Source of the DNA: Trichuris trichiura
Lineage: Eukaryota; Nematoda; Enoplea; Trichinellida; Trichuridae
Length of the DNA stretch: 64,000 nucleotides
NCBI GenBank assembly: GCA_037903355.1
Contig: JBAJFE010000014.1
Coordinates: 1,116,001-1,180,000 of the forward strand
Direction: 5' to 3'
This document shows, one piece after another, positions 36,612 to 53,600 of this stretch. The notes below the pieces were generated by a model. It searched no databases. It was not told the DNA's origin and saw only the letters and a program-made list of their open reading frames with translations. The number at the start of each line of letters is the position of its first letter. Within the stretch, counting starts at the first letter, position 1. The position numbers and the translations under genes were made by a program.

Positions 36612-37584
36612 TCCTTCTGGCAAATGAAATGGATACAACTTTTAGCGCCCCTTTCTAAAAGAAAATAAAATTTGAGTATGGCTGAAAAATACTTTATGAG
36701 ACGCGCTGTAGAGCGAAAAAAAGATTCAAACTCACAAAACAGTTAGGGAAAAACGGGCGCTGCCCAAAGGCGGGTACACTATCTGTCAAGAATGAATGAA
36801 CGCGATGATAAGGAAACAAGGCGCGCTAAGCTCAGCAAGCCATGCGGGCAACACGAATTTCAAATAAGCACCATTCACCCGGCGACCTGCCAACTCTTTC
36901 CGATCTTCAATCTGATTGCACGCCGAAGACTGGACAGCAGCAAGAGCCCATGGACATCACAAAGGCGGTAGTCCAACCGCTCAGACTAAACAGAGAGCCC
37001 AAGTTCGCTAGCGGCACATTCTTATCGAGACTAATCGTGACAGCCAATTAAGGGCATTCAAATGACACTTATGATCACGTGACTAAATAGGAAGTCGACT
37101 TTGCTGCGAGTAAAAAACGTTACCAAAATCGGCCGATAACAACTTACAGGGATTGTCCACAGTGACTGAGTCAAGCAAGAAAAGAACGCATAGTTCTCAT
37201 GCGGCGAACGCTAAAGAGCGAAGCCTTTTCCGATCAACTTCGACAACCGTTGACCTACAGGAAAGATGAAACACGAGCTTGACTCGCACGAGTGATGCAA
37301 CCGCAGTTTCGCTTCGCTTGATTAAACGACTACATAAAGTAAAGTGAGTGGCTGCGGCAGACGCATTTCATCAAAGCTTTAAAAAGGTCCGAGCCTACGT
37401 ATGGTCACGCGTACCCTAAAGGTGGGCTGCAAAAATAAGCTGTCCTTAAGGTGCAGTCGAGACTGATGAGTAAAACAAATACATGGCAAAGGACGCAAAC
37501 GCAAATGAGAGTAAAAATGCGGCAACAACCGACACTGGACAGCCATCTCATGTTAAAGTAGCAGAGTGAACTGCGGTCGAACCA
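36612..37584. other. intergenic, between ASK 5' end and NSUN2 3' end
   Basis: Both neighbours read leftward, so this interval should hold the ASK promoter and the NSUN2 3' flank. A 69-codon plus-strand ORF at 36,842 is not supported by anything else. Confidence 0.5.
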
Positions 37585-37590
37585 TTTATT
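37585..37590 (-). terminator. AATAAA poly(A) signal of NSUN2
   Basis: AATAAA on the minus strand, 37 nt downstream of the NSUN2 stop codon. Confidence 0.75.
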
Positions 37591-37626
37591 CAGATTTAAC
37601 AAGGCACACAGGCGACAAGACTTGAA

Positions 37627-41548
<3,922 letters not shown>

Positions 41549-42232
41549 TACAAGTTACATCTGAACAAGACCAACTATCCATGCTTATAATGTTCGCAGG
41601 CAGGCTTTTGAAAAGCATTCACGCATTATTCATCCAAAACAGAATTTATACAAGAACGAACTGTGCACCGCGGATAAAACGGCGATCAGTAAGTAAGATG
41701 GGCTTTAATTGAGCTTTGCAGACCCGTTTGTTTGAACGTAACGTCTCTTCCTGTAAGTTAACATGGTCTAACGCGTCATGATTATCAGCATTGACTTTTG
41801 TTAAGCATCTAAAATCAATTGAAGCTACATCCCGAAAGATCCGCAATTTATAACTTTAATTTCGCCACACTGAGGGCGCGTGTGCTTTTGAAAATATTAT
41901 TTTTCTTTTGCTTCTGCCTATGAACGGCAAAAGTTAATACTGGTCAGCTTGCTTAGTTTCGTGAATCCTTTAACTAAGAACAGTAAACTTCACTAACGCG
42001 GCGAACCCTCTACATAAGGTTCCAGTGGTGTACCTGAAAATCTAAATTCTGTACTTTATGTTATATTCAACTGACCAGGTGTATTTAGTTCAAGTTTGCT
42101 TCATTGTGCCTTTTAGATTTCTGATCTTTTTTTTATGCAGACGTATTTTTTGTAGACTTTGCCTACAATGCTGTTTTATGGTAGTTGCTAAGTTCCAGTT
42201 TTCAAATAATCGGAAGTGATTGTACATGCGCA
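41549..42232. promoter_or_regulatory. shared head-to-head promoter region of NSUN2 and CCDC12
   Basis: 684 bp between the start codons of two divergently transcribed housekeeping-type genes. No TATA box or CpG-rich core could be fixed by eye; the regulatory role is inferred from gene arrangement only. Confidence 0.5.
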
Positions 42233-44019
42233 ATGGTGATTCTTGGCCAAGGAAAACGTTCGAGAGACAATTCTTTGTCATTTTCTAACGGCCATCACGA
42301 CGAAAGTGCGGATTCGCCAAAAAACCAAGCCGCAAAAGACGACTCAGAAAGATCCAGCACGGTTTCAAAGTTCGAGTAAGTTGATCACCGCTTTTCTTTC
42401 CTGTTTTGCATAAATGTGTTTAGTGCTGTTTTAAAATTTCGGAACTACAAACCACTGGATAGCGAGCTTGCTCGATTCACCGTTGATCTTTCGCCGGCAT
42501 TGGACAGTAAGTTCTTGTCTTGAAGGGAATCATTGTTCATACCTTACGAACTATGAATTCATTCAACTTATAAGTCATAAAATACTGATGCTTATAACTT
42601 CTACTTTTTCGATGTAATTGTTTTTCCCATTTCAGTTGCGGATGAGCTGCGCGATGTACTTGAAGAGGCAAAAAAGTTTCAGGAAGTGGAAGAAATTGTA
42701 AGCTACCGCGTTGTTATTGTTATTTTCACCCGATTGCTACTGTAATCTTATTTTCGTAGGACTTAGCGTCGTTAGCTCCCAAAAAGGTCGATTGGGACTT
42801 GAAGAGAGATGCACAGAAAAAGCTTGACAAGTTAGAACGCCGAACGCAGAAGGCAATAATCGAATTGATAAGTGAGTGTTTTCTGTGACCAGTTCATAAC
42901 ACTATTAGCAATTTGTGTATTGCCTTAGTGGGGTACCACCAAATTAATGCTGGCGTTTTTTTCTTTCTCAATTTTCAAAGCAGCGTCATATTTACTTGCA
43001 TATCGCGTTTTGAAGCCAATTATCCAACCATCCAAGCACTAATGTACTAATTGCATCAAGCTATGCATTTTATTTCAAACAATTTATTCTGAACAAGTCT
43101 GCTGAGCTTCTGCTGCTATTAAGAGGTGGCATATGTTGTTTTGAAGCTGGAAAAGAAAAGATGTAAAAGCTAATAGGTCAATGCGACTACGATATCACAG
43201 TTCTTCATTTCTTATTCCAATTTTTATGCAATCGTATTTTCCGTTAAAAATATTTTTGAAAAACTTTTTACGGTTTCTAACCCGTTTTATCGCATAACGT
43301 TTACTGTTACAGGGGTTGCTTGCGAAGCTTTCGGGTCACTCTGGGACCCATCCTTGGCGCTACGATGGGGGGGGGGGGGGGGGGGGTCCACCGCTGGACC
43401 GCTGTTCATGGTTGCAAGTCCCTCCATCCGACCAACTTCAGCCACGACCGCAGCTGTCAGCTCTATCTTAAGCCATCGAACTTTGGTCCTACTTCGTCAG
43501 TTAGACGGTAAAGCGCCCAACCAACCTACGGCGACGCAGCGACAGTTCTGTTGGAAATAGAAATGCTAATTTCATGTTGCATGTAGCGGGTAAAAGTTGC
43601 ATGATTCCGCTTGACTAAACGGAGGCCATTCATAAACGGCACTCTTCTCTGAAGTTTGCTTAAGCTTACGTACGATAAAAGGGGCTTTGCTTCTCAGTCG
43701 CCCCAACCGTCGAAAAATGCAAATTCGTTCCTGGCAGACATGCCGGCCATCCCTTTTTGAGCTTACCCTAAGCTTAAGCCAAAGTATAAGCCTTACATTT
43801 AGGCTTAGGCTTGCCTAAGGGCAAAACAGCTTGGTCAGCGAAGTTTACAGTATGAGACGAGATCAGAAAAAAGTTTTGCGCAATTCCGTTTTCTAAATTT
43901 TTTAAACTTTTAAGTTTTTAGGGCAGCGTTTGCAGGCTGGCAGCAACGAGCTGCTTCTGCCAGCAATGAACTTCAGCGCCAAAGCTGCAGAGGAGAGCCA
44001 TATGTCGGACGAAGACTGA
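42233..44019 (+). CDS. CCDC12: CCDC12 homologue (spliceosome-associated coiled-coil protein)
   Basis: Five exons, all phases consistent: 42233-42375, 42424-42506, 42636-42697, 42760-42871, 43922-44019; 165 aa, the same length class as animal CCDC12 (about 166). Recognised by LKFRNYKPLDSELAR (family LRNYVPEDEDL), IDLASLAPKKVDWDLKRD and KKLDKLERRTQKAIIELIR, and the acidic end MSDED. CCDC12 associates with the active spliceosome in the nucleus. The N-terminus (MVILGQGKRSRDNSLS) is diverged; the ATG at 42,233 is the first in this frame, though an out-of-frame ATG lies at 42,226. The last intron (1050 nt) carries a 20-G run, a hammerhead-like relic and a dispersed repeat. Transcribed divergently from NSUN2. 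Confidence 0.93.
43320..43358 (-). ncRNA. decayed hammerhead-like motif in CCDC12 intron
   Basis: The minus strand reads GGGTC, loop, GACCC, GAAA, then GCTT-CGC-AAGC: helix II, the GAAA box and a neat helix III hairpin. The CTGATGA box is mutated (AAGGATG) and the UH cleavage nucleotides are replaced, so it should be inactive. Confidence 0.35.
43367..43386 (+). repeat. 20-nt poly-G run
   Basis: Uninterrupted run of about 20 G inside the CCDC12 last intron. Such runs are length-unstable, and the count may be a sequencing estimate. Confidence 0.85.
43730..43820 (+). repeat. dispersed repeat, second copy, with TTAGGCTTAGGC
   Basis: Matches the reverse complement of 14,060-14,170 in block order (TGCCGGCC, CTTAAGCC, TAAGCC). 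Contains TTAGGCTTAGGCTTGCC at 43,799-43,815. Confidence 0.5.
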
Positions 44020-44049
44020 AATTGCGAAACGCATTTTCATTACAACTCA

Positions 44050-44055
44050 AATAAA
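44050..44055 (+). terminator. AATAAA poly(A) signal of CCDC12
   Basis: AATAAA 31 nt after the CCDC12 stop codon. Confidence 0.8.
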
Positions 44056-46640
44056 CTTTGAGTAACGTTTCATGTTTGCTATCAGTGCCTGCCTTTCGTC
44101 AGAAAGCAGATTAATGTAACCAGACAAACACAGCTTTCAGGCAACCTGCAATCTGTCATTCATGTGGTAATTGATGATTATGTTGTTGTTTGTTTCTCCT
44201 TGTGTAACTGTCTGGAACTAATGATTTAGAACTAGCAGTTGTTTCAAGTACGTAGGGCATTGTTGCCTTGGAGTTGTGTAATCTTAAGAATAACAACCTC
44301 TCATTATATTGGCTGAAGTCAGAATGCATCAATTTATACAAAAAGGGTGAACAGCAGCATTCGCTTTAGCTCAAAATAAGTTCATTACTTATGGCATTGT
44401 TATCATCGTTGCCATATAGAGCGTGGGGAATGTATGGTTTGCTGAGTATACGAGCGGTCTTTTTTCTGCAGCAGCAATGTAACACGAAGGAACAACTTTC
44501 GATCCATTAGAGGGATCTTGTATCTGCTAGTCGTTTTTAATTTTACGTGGTTAAATAGCATAAGTGATTTATGGCCATCATGCTGAGGTTAGCTATTATT
44601 AATTTGGTATACTTTGGCAAATGGCTTTGTTAGAGCTTAAGAGCTTAAGAGTTTCATCTTCAATGCTAGCGGGTGCGTGCCTGAATTTTGCAGGTATGTT
44701 TCTTTAAGAAAAGTTGGAACTCTCAATTCTGCGTATTTAAGCTGCGCCAATGATTTATGGCCATTGTACTGAGACAAACTAGGGGCTTAAGAGAAAATAG
44801 GATGGCAAGTGTTTCTGTTGCAGGTGCCTGCAGTGCTGAGTTTGATAAAACACTTGCAGATAGCATTCAGGTAATGGCGTTTACATCTTGCAGCAGCGCT
44901 TAAGGCGACAAAGCGAAGAAAAGCCGAACCACGAAGAATTCGGCGAAAAACTATCTTGCTTACATATTCGCTCTTAACAAGCATTACTGCGAACGAAAAC
45001 TGAGAAGTTTGAAGGGCTACGAAATGTCCAGCAATTGAGAAATGCTCTCTCGCTTGTACGACAACTATTTTTGCTTGGTAAGCTGACTGGATAGCTGCGG
45101 ATAGGCAGTATGGCCGCAAATGCATTGAAGCCTTAAAAGACCGGTGCAAGTGTCTTCGCTAACAAAGGCAACATTATGATGTCTGTACAAGTTCTCACCG
45201 GGCTTAATATTTCAGTAGCTAATGCAGTGGTTTTGCATATACTGCACATTGTTTTATTCAAAAAGTATATTTTGAAAGTGAAAACTTAGGGCATATTGAA
45301 TTTCGATACCCTCTGGACTTAGTTTTAAGAATAGCTTGGCATCTTAACCTGCTAATCCACAGTAATTTTTGCTTTTTTCGTATTTCAACTTTCCGATTTT
45401 TTTTCGCTTGTAAGCTAACATTTTTTGCTTAAATGTCTGTAATCCACTTCGATGCTTTTTCTTTCTTCGCCCAGCGAATTAACTGTTTTATTCTTTGCAT
45501 ATTTAAAGCGTAAGTTCTCATAGGCGATACTAGACCAATTCCTGTGGTGCGGTTTTGCTTTGCGTGCTCAACGACGCTTACGTTGCCTCCACTTATTAAT
45601 GTGCGCCCCTTCATATTTATTCTCTAGCTAGAATACATGCTAATTTATCTTGGCAGAAATAAACTACTCAGAATTACCATGAGTCATACTTCCGCCTTTC
45701 TTATAAGGATGTGCTGTTGTTACGTCCGCAACTTCTCCAAGTCAGCTGAGTGAGGCTTAGCCATTGCTGCTCAGGCAAATGTTTACCTTTCAGCGATTAG
45801 ACCTCTTTAGTTCGCTTTTAACTGCTATCGCATTACCGATAACAGGCGTGACTAACTTTTTCTTTTGCTAGCTTTGCCTACTGAACGTTTACTCTTTGTA
45901 CTGAAGCCGAACCTTCCGGTTTCCAAGTGAATTCGACCGTCAGTCATCGTTCGGCTGCTATTCTTTTTTCGCGCTCAGCGAGGGAACCTCTTAGTATAGC
46001 AGCGATCGATTCAGGGGAAAGCATCTTTGATGCGAAGTCGAGAGACACTTGCTTTGCTATAGACCGGTGCTTACGTTTGCAGATGCTACCAGCACTTCTG
46101 GAGAAGAAGCAAGCTTTAAGCGTCAAGGCTGGCAGGCGAAACGCCAACGACAATTTAGCACCTCTTTTTCAAATCTCGAACTCCGGTTGGCCCCATCGCT
46201 ATTTCTCGTCGCCTCTGGAATAACTGACGCTCCTTTAAGCACCTGTCAGCAAGTCCGAAATGAAGACCTGCTTAAACCGACTAACAGTGCTAAGGTTAGA
46301 TCAACATATGCATAAGTGTGACACATGCAGCCGCGGAGGATCGCGACAGCAATGATGCATGGATGATAAGGAAGCTAGTTTGCCAATAGGAACGCTCGCC
46401 AGACTGATTATTTTCCGGCAAAGGTTAGTTGGCAGACCATTCCAGTTTGCTTTCGTTCTTAGTTCTCGTCGCTAGGTCACCCACCAACGGCTGCTGTCGT
46501 CATCTGTGCTGTTCCTTCGTCTGTCCTGCGTTGCTTTGCGTGCGAGCGTTTTGTCAGACTTGCCCGGCTCGTAGAGACTTGGCCAGCATAGAAACAATTG
46601 ATCGTACTACGGCTCCATCGAGGTCAACGCTTCATTGATG
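44056..46640. other. no gene supported
   Basis: Rising GC content and several ORFs of 60-120 codons on both strands that overlap each other. None has a recognised domain. A 61-codon minus ORF at 45,614-45,429 looks protein-like but has no context. Confidence 0.4.
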
Positions 46641-46653
46641 GCCAGATGGCCTT

Positions 46654-47166
46654 TTGAATGGCCAACCCGTATCAGCGGTTATACGAGCCGATTTCGCTTT
46701 GATCGTCGCTAGTCTCCTGTTTACTAGCCTTGTGCGCTCTTCAAGAGATCTAAGGGTGAGTGCAGCCGCTTCTAACCTAATGGAAAGTGACCGGATAGCG
46801 AGTGCTGGTATAAGCTTTGACGAGATGCTACGTAAGCTACCGCAGATGTTCCAAATGGCCAAAGACATGCACAACCTGACTGAGTACATTAGTCAGATGC
46901 GCATACTGTTTATGCTCGTCACGGTGTTAGGTATACTCGGTGGCCTTGGCTTCCTTTTCGTGACAGCAAGAAGAGGTCGACGTGGAAGTCGTTCCACCGG
47001 CCGATATCGGCGCTGCGATGCTGAAGACTCGATTGACTCGAATGCGTGCCGAACTACTGACCAATGGAACCAGAAAAATCTGCCGCGCCGAGTGGAGCAG
47101 CCGCTAGGCTTTGCGAGCCCGCCGAAGATGGTCAAAATACCAGGTTTGTCGGAGAACTCAGTGTAA
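46654..47166 (+). CDS. candidate small membrane protein (3' exon)
   Basis: Open for 170 codons with no ATG near its 5' end; the frame is open back to 46,639, and a CAG at 46,673-46,675 may be a splice acceptor, so a 5' exon is probably missing. Features: an N-terminal hydrophobic stretch (DFALIVASLLFTSL), an amphipathic middle (FDEMLRKLPQMFQMAKDMHNL), a strong transmembrane helix (ILFMLVTVLGILGGLGFLFV) followed by an Arg-rich stop-transfer (ARRGRRGSRS), and a polar cytosolic-type tail ending LSENSV. An ATTAAA signal lies about 100 nt after the stop (about 47,268). No family recognised. Confidence 0.45.
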   Translation: MNGQPVSAVIRADFALIVASLLFTSLVRSSRDLRVSAAASNLMESDRIASAGISFDEMLRKLPQMFQMAKDMHNLTEYISQMRILFMLVTVLGILGGLGFLFVTARRGRRGSRSTGRYRRCDAEDSIDSNACRTTDQWNQKNLPRRVEQPLGFASPPKMVKIPGLSENSV

Positions 47167-47274
47167 CGCTGCGTGCTGTTGCACGAGGGAATTGCACCTC
47201 GTTTTTTTGGGTTGTCATGTTTATCACGGTCCATTCAGCTCGTTTGTTCCAATTGAGCTGTTGTTGAATTAAAT

Positions 47275-50200
47275 ATCTTGGGACTTGATCAGCTTACGCG
47301 AAAATTTATTCCATACTTGTGCACTTTTTAAAACCTCATTGTTTGACCTTTTCCCCTTGACTAAGCATCGTTAACGTCGGGCGGTTTCATTTGCCAGCCT
47401 TTCAAGTGCGCAGTTGCGCGCCAGTTAATAACTGGAGCCACGGTCAAACGAACTCTTGTCTGTTGCCTTGGAATGATGTTTGGTCTTTTTCCGCAGTTGG
47501 CTGTTGAACTTCAATGCACACGACTTTCAAGGGGCGACCTTTGAAATTTCAATCCTTTGCTTTGTCGCCTCTGTGAAGCAAAGGATTTTGGAAACGTTAA
47601 TTTTAACGCTCGTCCCAGCTCTGCAATGTTGAGCATGCGTATTCTATGAGGATGATTTAGCGTATATCCTCTCCTTTAAATATTGCATTACGTGAATCTC
47701 AAACGTTCACACAAATTAAGCTCGCTAGAGCATATCGATTGGCAACCCGTTCAATCCGGGCAATTCAGCTGAGTATGCCGGTGCCCGCCTTTTGAACACC
47801 GAAGATTCACCACAGCTTAGCCTGGTGCTGTTGCCGTTCTGTTTCATTTATTTGGGGCAGGCAAAGTCGGTCGGAGCAGTCTAACTCTTTTAAACATTTT
47901 TTTCACTCTCCTTAAGATTGAATCGGCAGTTTGGGTTAACGAGCCATACGCCTTGTTTATTTTTGGTGCTGGTGATAAGTTTGTACATGATGAGCACTTT
48001 GCCGCGTCACTTTCGAATTACTGCTATGTCGCGCTTTCCGCCCAGCTAGGCGGGTTAAACAGGTACAGTATCTTCGTCTTTTGGCAAGATAGTCAAAATT
48101 TTGAACCTCTCTCGCGGAACGACAATTAGAACGCTCATAACGGCATCTGTCGAAATGAACAGTTCAAGTATTTGAAAATGTTTGCATAATACTTCTTGCG
48201 AGCCAATAGATCGCCGATGCGCAGCCAATTTGCATTGATTAGAGGTCGCATACAGATTTCCTTAGTTTTCTTTTGTTTGCTTACGCTTATCCGCCAACGG
48301 TTGCGTCTACGATCGCGCGCGATTTGTTGGCGGAAATCAATTTTTTTGAAAATATATGCATGACTGGTTAACTTTAATTCCGATTGGCCTTTAGGAAAAA
48401 AAAGCGTGGTTTGAATAGGCCAGTAATTATAGTTTATGCAAATTAATTAAATTTTTAAATTTCTTTCGCTTGGGCGAATGTTGTCACGTCAGCAATCGGG
48501 TACCGCCTTTACTAAAGTCGATTCCGTCAAGTTTTTTGTAACCATTTTTGACAAAAACGATGGTGTAGCATTTAAGACAGCTGCTGAGCGGTGGTGCCCA
48601 CGTTGCGCACATGACGAATGCCCGAACGTGCGTCTTAACGTTTTAACATGGTTGCGCTTTCCACAAGTTGGAAAGGAGCCAAACATTTCTAGCAGCTTGG
48701 TAGTCTTTAATCGAGTTTCTTGAACGTTAATTGGAAAGGCTATTTCGGTTGTCCCTTGAAATTCCAATTTTCGTTTGTTTGTTTTTTGCCCTATCAGGCT
48801 TTCGCGTTGCCTTTTCCCTTCACCTTTTGTCGATGATTGGATCGAACAGGTTCCCCTTTTACTAGCAGTTTTTTTCCGCTTGCCCGAGCTCAACCTATTC
48901 CTAAGAAATTTTCTTACGTGTAACAGGCTGTCACGTTTTCTTGTCCGCGAAGACGCCACATCGTTTGTCGCCAAATGCAAATGCCTGTTCTGGTTCCCCG
49001 ATTCCGCAACATTACATCGCTCCGTACGTTTTTCGGAGTAATCTATTGTGAGTTATTCCTAGAATTGAAGGTGTTGCACTAGTTTTACACCGGCCGCGTT
49101 TCTTCTTTCACGCCTTAGTAGTCACGGAAAACCTGTGGGAAGGTCGTTCGTCTCAGCGAGGTCAAATTATTGGCGAAAATACTTGTTAGCTTTGTATAGT
49201 AAAAATGGCGTTCCTGTTTTGGTGGTAATAACCATATGCTAAACGTTGATATCAATGTACTTCAGCACCATCTCCTAAGTTTGGTCACAAAGTGTCACCA
49301 TAACGGGTCATCTGTTAATGTTATTTCAGTCCTTACTTCTTCATTCGCAGGCGTTGTTAGTTAAATGATCGATTAAACTATCAGGTTTTGCTGAATATTT
49401 TTCAATCCACTTGTGACCTATAGCTGCTCCCTCCGAGTTCGGTTTCGAAGCGTTTGGTATTATATTACAACAAATCCCATTTGGTCATACACTTTGAGAC
49501 GAAATAAGTCCTGCTTTTGTCAAAGGCGAGCTCGTAGTTTCTTATGTTTGGCCAGTTTGGCTGGTCTTAAGACATCTCGCCGAAAGGCAAAGCACTTGAA
49601 GTCTGCCGACACGCAACAGGCTGGGTTCAAATAGCGATAGCGTGCGCAAGTACATCATTTCTCTTGACCAACTATAGTGCGCTGATTCATGAATGAAATT
49701 GTATATCGATTGTCTGTTGTCCCCATGTTAACCGCCTATGTATTTAGTGCCAATAATGCTGCGTGGGTTTATCTTTTTGTTTCCTGCTAACTACCAACTA
49801 ATAACTGTTGGATCGTTTGTTTTTATGTATAGCAAAGTTGCGCAGGTACGACTGTTTTAACTGACGCTAAAGAAAGGCTTTTCGGGGTGTGTGGCGAAGA
49901 CGAATCCTGAGCTGGACATACCGCGCGAAAGATTCCTTAACTCAACCATCCACTGAAGTTAGTTTGAGAAGGAGGATAAGTTCCATTGCGTCCGTGACAA
50001 TCGGAACATCTTTCCACAAGTCGATGATTACTTAATTCCTGTGCAGTTTGTGGGCCGTGAAAGCAGAGGCCGCCGTCCGTAATGCTTTTGCAGAGGGGAT
50101 AGTTTTCGACTTGTTCCAGTTAGTGTTTATTTTTTTAGCGCCATAAATTCAAAGTAGAACCAGAGCGTAAGGAGCGCTCATTCTTGAGCAGTATTTCAGA

Positions 50201-50311
50201 GCAATTAATTGATTTCAGGAGGCCAACTTGGTTCGAAAAAACGTTTTGCATTGGAACGTCTTTCGTGTTCATGAAAACCGCGACGGTCCATTTTACCGTC
50301 TGAGCAGCTTG
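47275..50311. other. no gene supported
   Basis: Contains a 163-codon minus ORF (48,980-48,489) that is basic and Ser/Thr-rich, without domain, splice context or poly(A) signal; it may be chance. Otherwise non-coding. Confidence 0.4.
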
Positions 50312-50317
50312 TTTATT
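50312..50317 (-). terminator. AATAAA poly(A) signal
   Basis: Minus-strand AATAAA about 27 nt beyond the stop of the exon at 50,344-50,634. Confidence 0.45.
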
Positions 50318-50343
50318 CGTTCGTTGGCACTGTAGGGCAATCA

Positions 50344-50634
50344 TCACTCGCCAACCTTATTCATCAAACGTTCATCAGCTGTTCCTGCGAGTCTGCTTAA
50401 TTCACAGATGATGAAGTTCCACAAGGGAACAAAGAATGCATTAATTGAATCCCTTCGTAGCAGGCTTCGTTGATCGAACTGTTTTGCGGAGAGTTTGCAC
50501 AGAGCCAATAATTTTGAGTAGAGTAAGTGCCCCTTTTGAGCAACTATGCAGTACGAGCTCTCTTTATCCCAAATGACAACAAACTTCAATTTTCCGGTGT
50601 CACTTTTCAAGATCATCACGGAGAGTTCAAACTC
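50344..50634 (-). CDS. terminal exon of an unrecognised minus-strand gene
   Basis: A splice acceptor (CTCCTTACAG) precedes an in-frame stretch of 96 codons starting EFELSVMILKSDTGKLK and continuing VVIWDKESSYCIVAQKG, LLRRDSINAFFVPLWNF, ending KVGE and TGA, with a poly(A) signal close behind. Hydrophobic patterning is protein-like (alternating strand/helix), and there is no low complexity. No upstream exon could be linked and no family is recognised. It could still be a chance ORF. Confidence 0.4.
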   Translation of the reverse strand, partial: EFELSVMILKSDTGKLKFVVIWDKESSYCIVAQKGHLLYSKLLALCKLSAKQFDQRSLLRRDSINAFFVPLWNFIICELSRLAGTADERLMNKVGE

Positions 50635-50639
50635 CTGTA

Positions 50640-53600
50640 AGGAGAATGGAAAATCCAGTTTCAAGTGGATATTTTCAGACCGATTTTTGCTAGCCGCACT
50701 TTCTTAGGTAAAGCTCGATAAGTATCGAACAAATAGATACTCTGAAAAGTAAACAAAATTTTCAAGATGACGTCGGCGCAAGCAGTTCTTCGCGTCAGTA
50801 ATATTGTATGATGATTTAATTCCAAGCAAACAGGTTTTCGTCAAAGCAGCGCTGGCGGTATGGTGATCCAAGGCGTAAAAATTGTTTGCTTTGTGACTAT
50901 CTTGCCTTCAAGGAAAGAAAAGATGTAAAGCCTGAAGATTGCGGCATTCAGCGTATACATTACTGAAGTTTTGTAATGTTATTTTTTTTGATAGGGTGTG
51001 CCAAGTATCGATTAGTTCTTTTTTATGCACCCGTTTTCTTTGCAAGTAGTCTCTTTGATAAAGCACCTCCGTAACGTTGCGCATTGGCATTTTCAACTGG
51101 CATTTACTTCGCCTATCTCTTTTCGCTGCATCCGACTTTTGAACAATGGAATAATGACGTCGATTGCATGTTAGTTCGTGGCTAATGGCTAGGCACGCGA
51201 TGCTTTAAGATATTCAAAATTTTTTACCGTCAATTCCATTACGTCAAACATTTTCGCTTGAATAATTTTGCTCACTTGACAGCTTCTATTATTGCGCGTC
51301 CCATAGTCCCTACCTATCAATGAAAAAGCGACTTAGCCTTTCAGCCGCTAATGGCTTTCACGCAGTAATACTGACGGCTTGTAGTTCATCCGCATGATTT
51401 CAGTGGCACTACTTAATTTTTAAACAGAACCTAATGATTTCTAGAGAAGCTGCTTAAGCAAGCAGGCTGTGACAGTTAAATCAAATTCCCAGGTCACGCT
51501 TTGGTTAAGTGACTTCGCCCGCTTCAGGCTGAATAGAATTATGTTGATTCAACTTGCTTTGAGAAGTTTGTGCAAGACTAGTATTAATAATTCATTGTTT
51601 GCCGACAATAGCTTGCGAAAGTTCGGTCGCCAAGTGGAAACACTACACTATCCTTGAGCGAGCGGACACTGTTTTAATTCTTTAAATTTAGAGCCGCCGC
51701 AAGCGCGCAAATAGCGCAATCTGTCAGGCGTCTTATGCCGTCAAACTTTATTAATTAAAATTGCAGTTTACGTTAGATGTTTATTTCATTTTTTAATTGA
51801 AAGAGAAGTAGACGATCTCTTGTAACCAAATGAGGCAACAGATAAGCATAGTATCTTTACTTTGACGAAGGCGGAAGTTAAGCAGTGCCAGTGAAACATG
51901 ATACAATGGAAATATAAAGGCTGTTGAGCTGACTTTCAACAATGTTTGTTTGGTAAGTATTAATGCTTTGCATTAATTTGTTTACAGCATATTGTCAAAT
52001 AACAAATCTGTTTATTTGTTTTCCAGTCATACAAGATGTAGGTTGAACTTACGCCATTTGGTCAGCAATGCAGTTGACTATTTCGCTGAAAAGTATTCTC
52101 AGGGAGCAAATACAGTGCATTAGGCAACGTAGAACTTCTTGTAAAAGCTATGAACGTTTGATTAAAAAGCAGCGCGTAGTTTCGAATTAATTGTATGTTT
52201 GAAAACAGCTACGGAAATTTGATTCCATTGACTGTCAGCATGGTGTACGTTCCCGTTTGCAAGATGGGCACGCAGTTAAAGCAGTTTTTATTTGCGTCTT
52301 ACTTTATTTCAGATTGCTTCTGCCAGTTTCAGTTACGAAGTAGGAGTACTCCTCATTGAAAGAAAGTCCTCAGTCTCTATAAGTACAGTGAATTGCCAAG
52401 AAGTGAACTTGAGCGCCGAAAACACAATTTGACAATTTAAATCTATTCATGTTGCCGGGAAATATTTAAGTGCACCGCTGACCGCATCCTGTAATGCACA
52501 TACCTTTAAAAAGCGTTAACTTAATAGAGTGAATACACATAACTCGCTCTTAGTATTCGTTAGCACAGTGTCGTGTTCATCGATTCAGTTGACCATGATC
52601 CATCAGTTAATGCCCTGCCTCGTTTGCATGCTAATTTCTGCGTTTATTTACTTGCTGCGTTTGTAGTCAATTTTGCAGAGCTATTGCGTTAGCGTATTCA
52701 TGACGTTGCTGTTAACTGCTACAAGTTTTGTATTTAAGGGCAAACGTGGCTGCGAAGTTTCGTAAACACTTCGAACAGACAGATAAAGCGTGAAGAAATT
52801 CCTGTAGTTTTAAAAACCTCCTGGGAATGCTGTACTTAATAGGATTTGGTGCAAAGGGACAGTTTTTCTACCATTTGTAAGTGTCAGTAACGAAGTATGC
52901 AAACATTATAGATGAAAATAATTACTTAAAATTGGATTTCTATTAGCCAAATTGATTTAACTAACCAGTAATAAAGCGTGTCCATAATAAAAAAGTGTTG
53001 TACATTAAAAACGTAAGACCTTAAAAGACGCATGATTTTTCACATTTGCGTGCATAAACAACTCGCTTATATGACCCTAAAGTAAAGCGAGTTTAGCTTT
53101 GAAACTGATTTGATCTCGCCTGTAGCGTTTACGTAGACTATAATGCATTATCAAGGGCTGAGATATTCTGATTTTTTGAATAAGCGCGTCGCGTGTCGAT
53201 TAATGCGTTTTTCCGCAGCGGTATATTTCCAAGCTACCTTTTTGACATGGATTTTTCAAAGCGCTGCGCACTGGCATTTTTCAACTGACTTTTACCTCGT
53301 TTATCTCTTTCGGAATGATAAAGAAAAAAATTTCGGTCATCCGAATTTTTCGTTATTCAAAGTGCCCCATTTTTCGAACGGTCAAAACTTTTACGGCAGA
53401 AAAGGTTGAAAACCGGCAGTATTTGATTCAAGCTGTTTAAACTAAAAGGATATTTTAAAATCGCACTAGATAAATTTGTACCTGAATACTACTAAGTGGA
53501 GTACAAGAGAAAAGAGGATAAGGTGGCATAATGTCAATACCACTGCGATGTGAAAACTTTCTAGAAAAATTTTTTAACTTGCTAAGCTGCGCAAAAATTC

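Noticed and set aside
45429..45614. 61-codon minus ORF (MKGRTLISGGN...)
   Set aside because: Protein-like in appearance, and a GTAAGC donor lies after codon 11, but no partner exon or family could be found.
48489..48980. 163-codon basic minus-strand ORF
   Set aside because: Longest unexplained ORF, but compositionally biased, without domain or gene context; the opposite strand is also open.
50135..50347. 70-codon minus ORF after the 50.3-kb exon
   Set aside because: Joining it would need a 26-nt intron; a poly(A) signal already lies between the upstream stop and most of this ORF.
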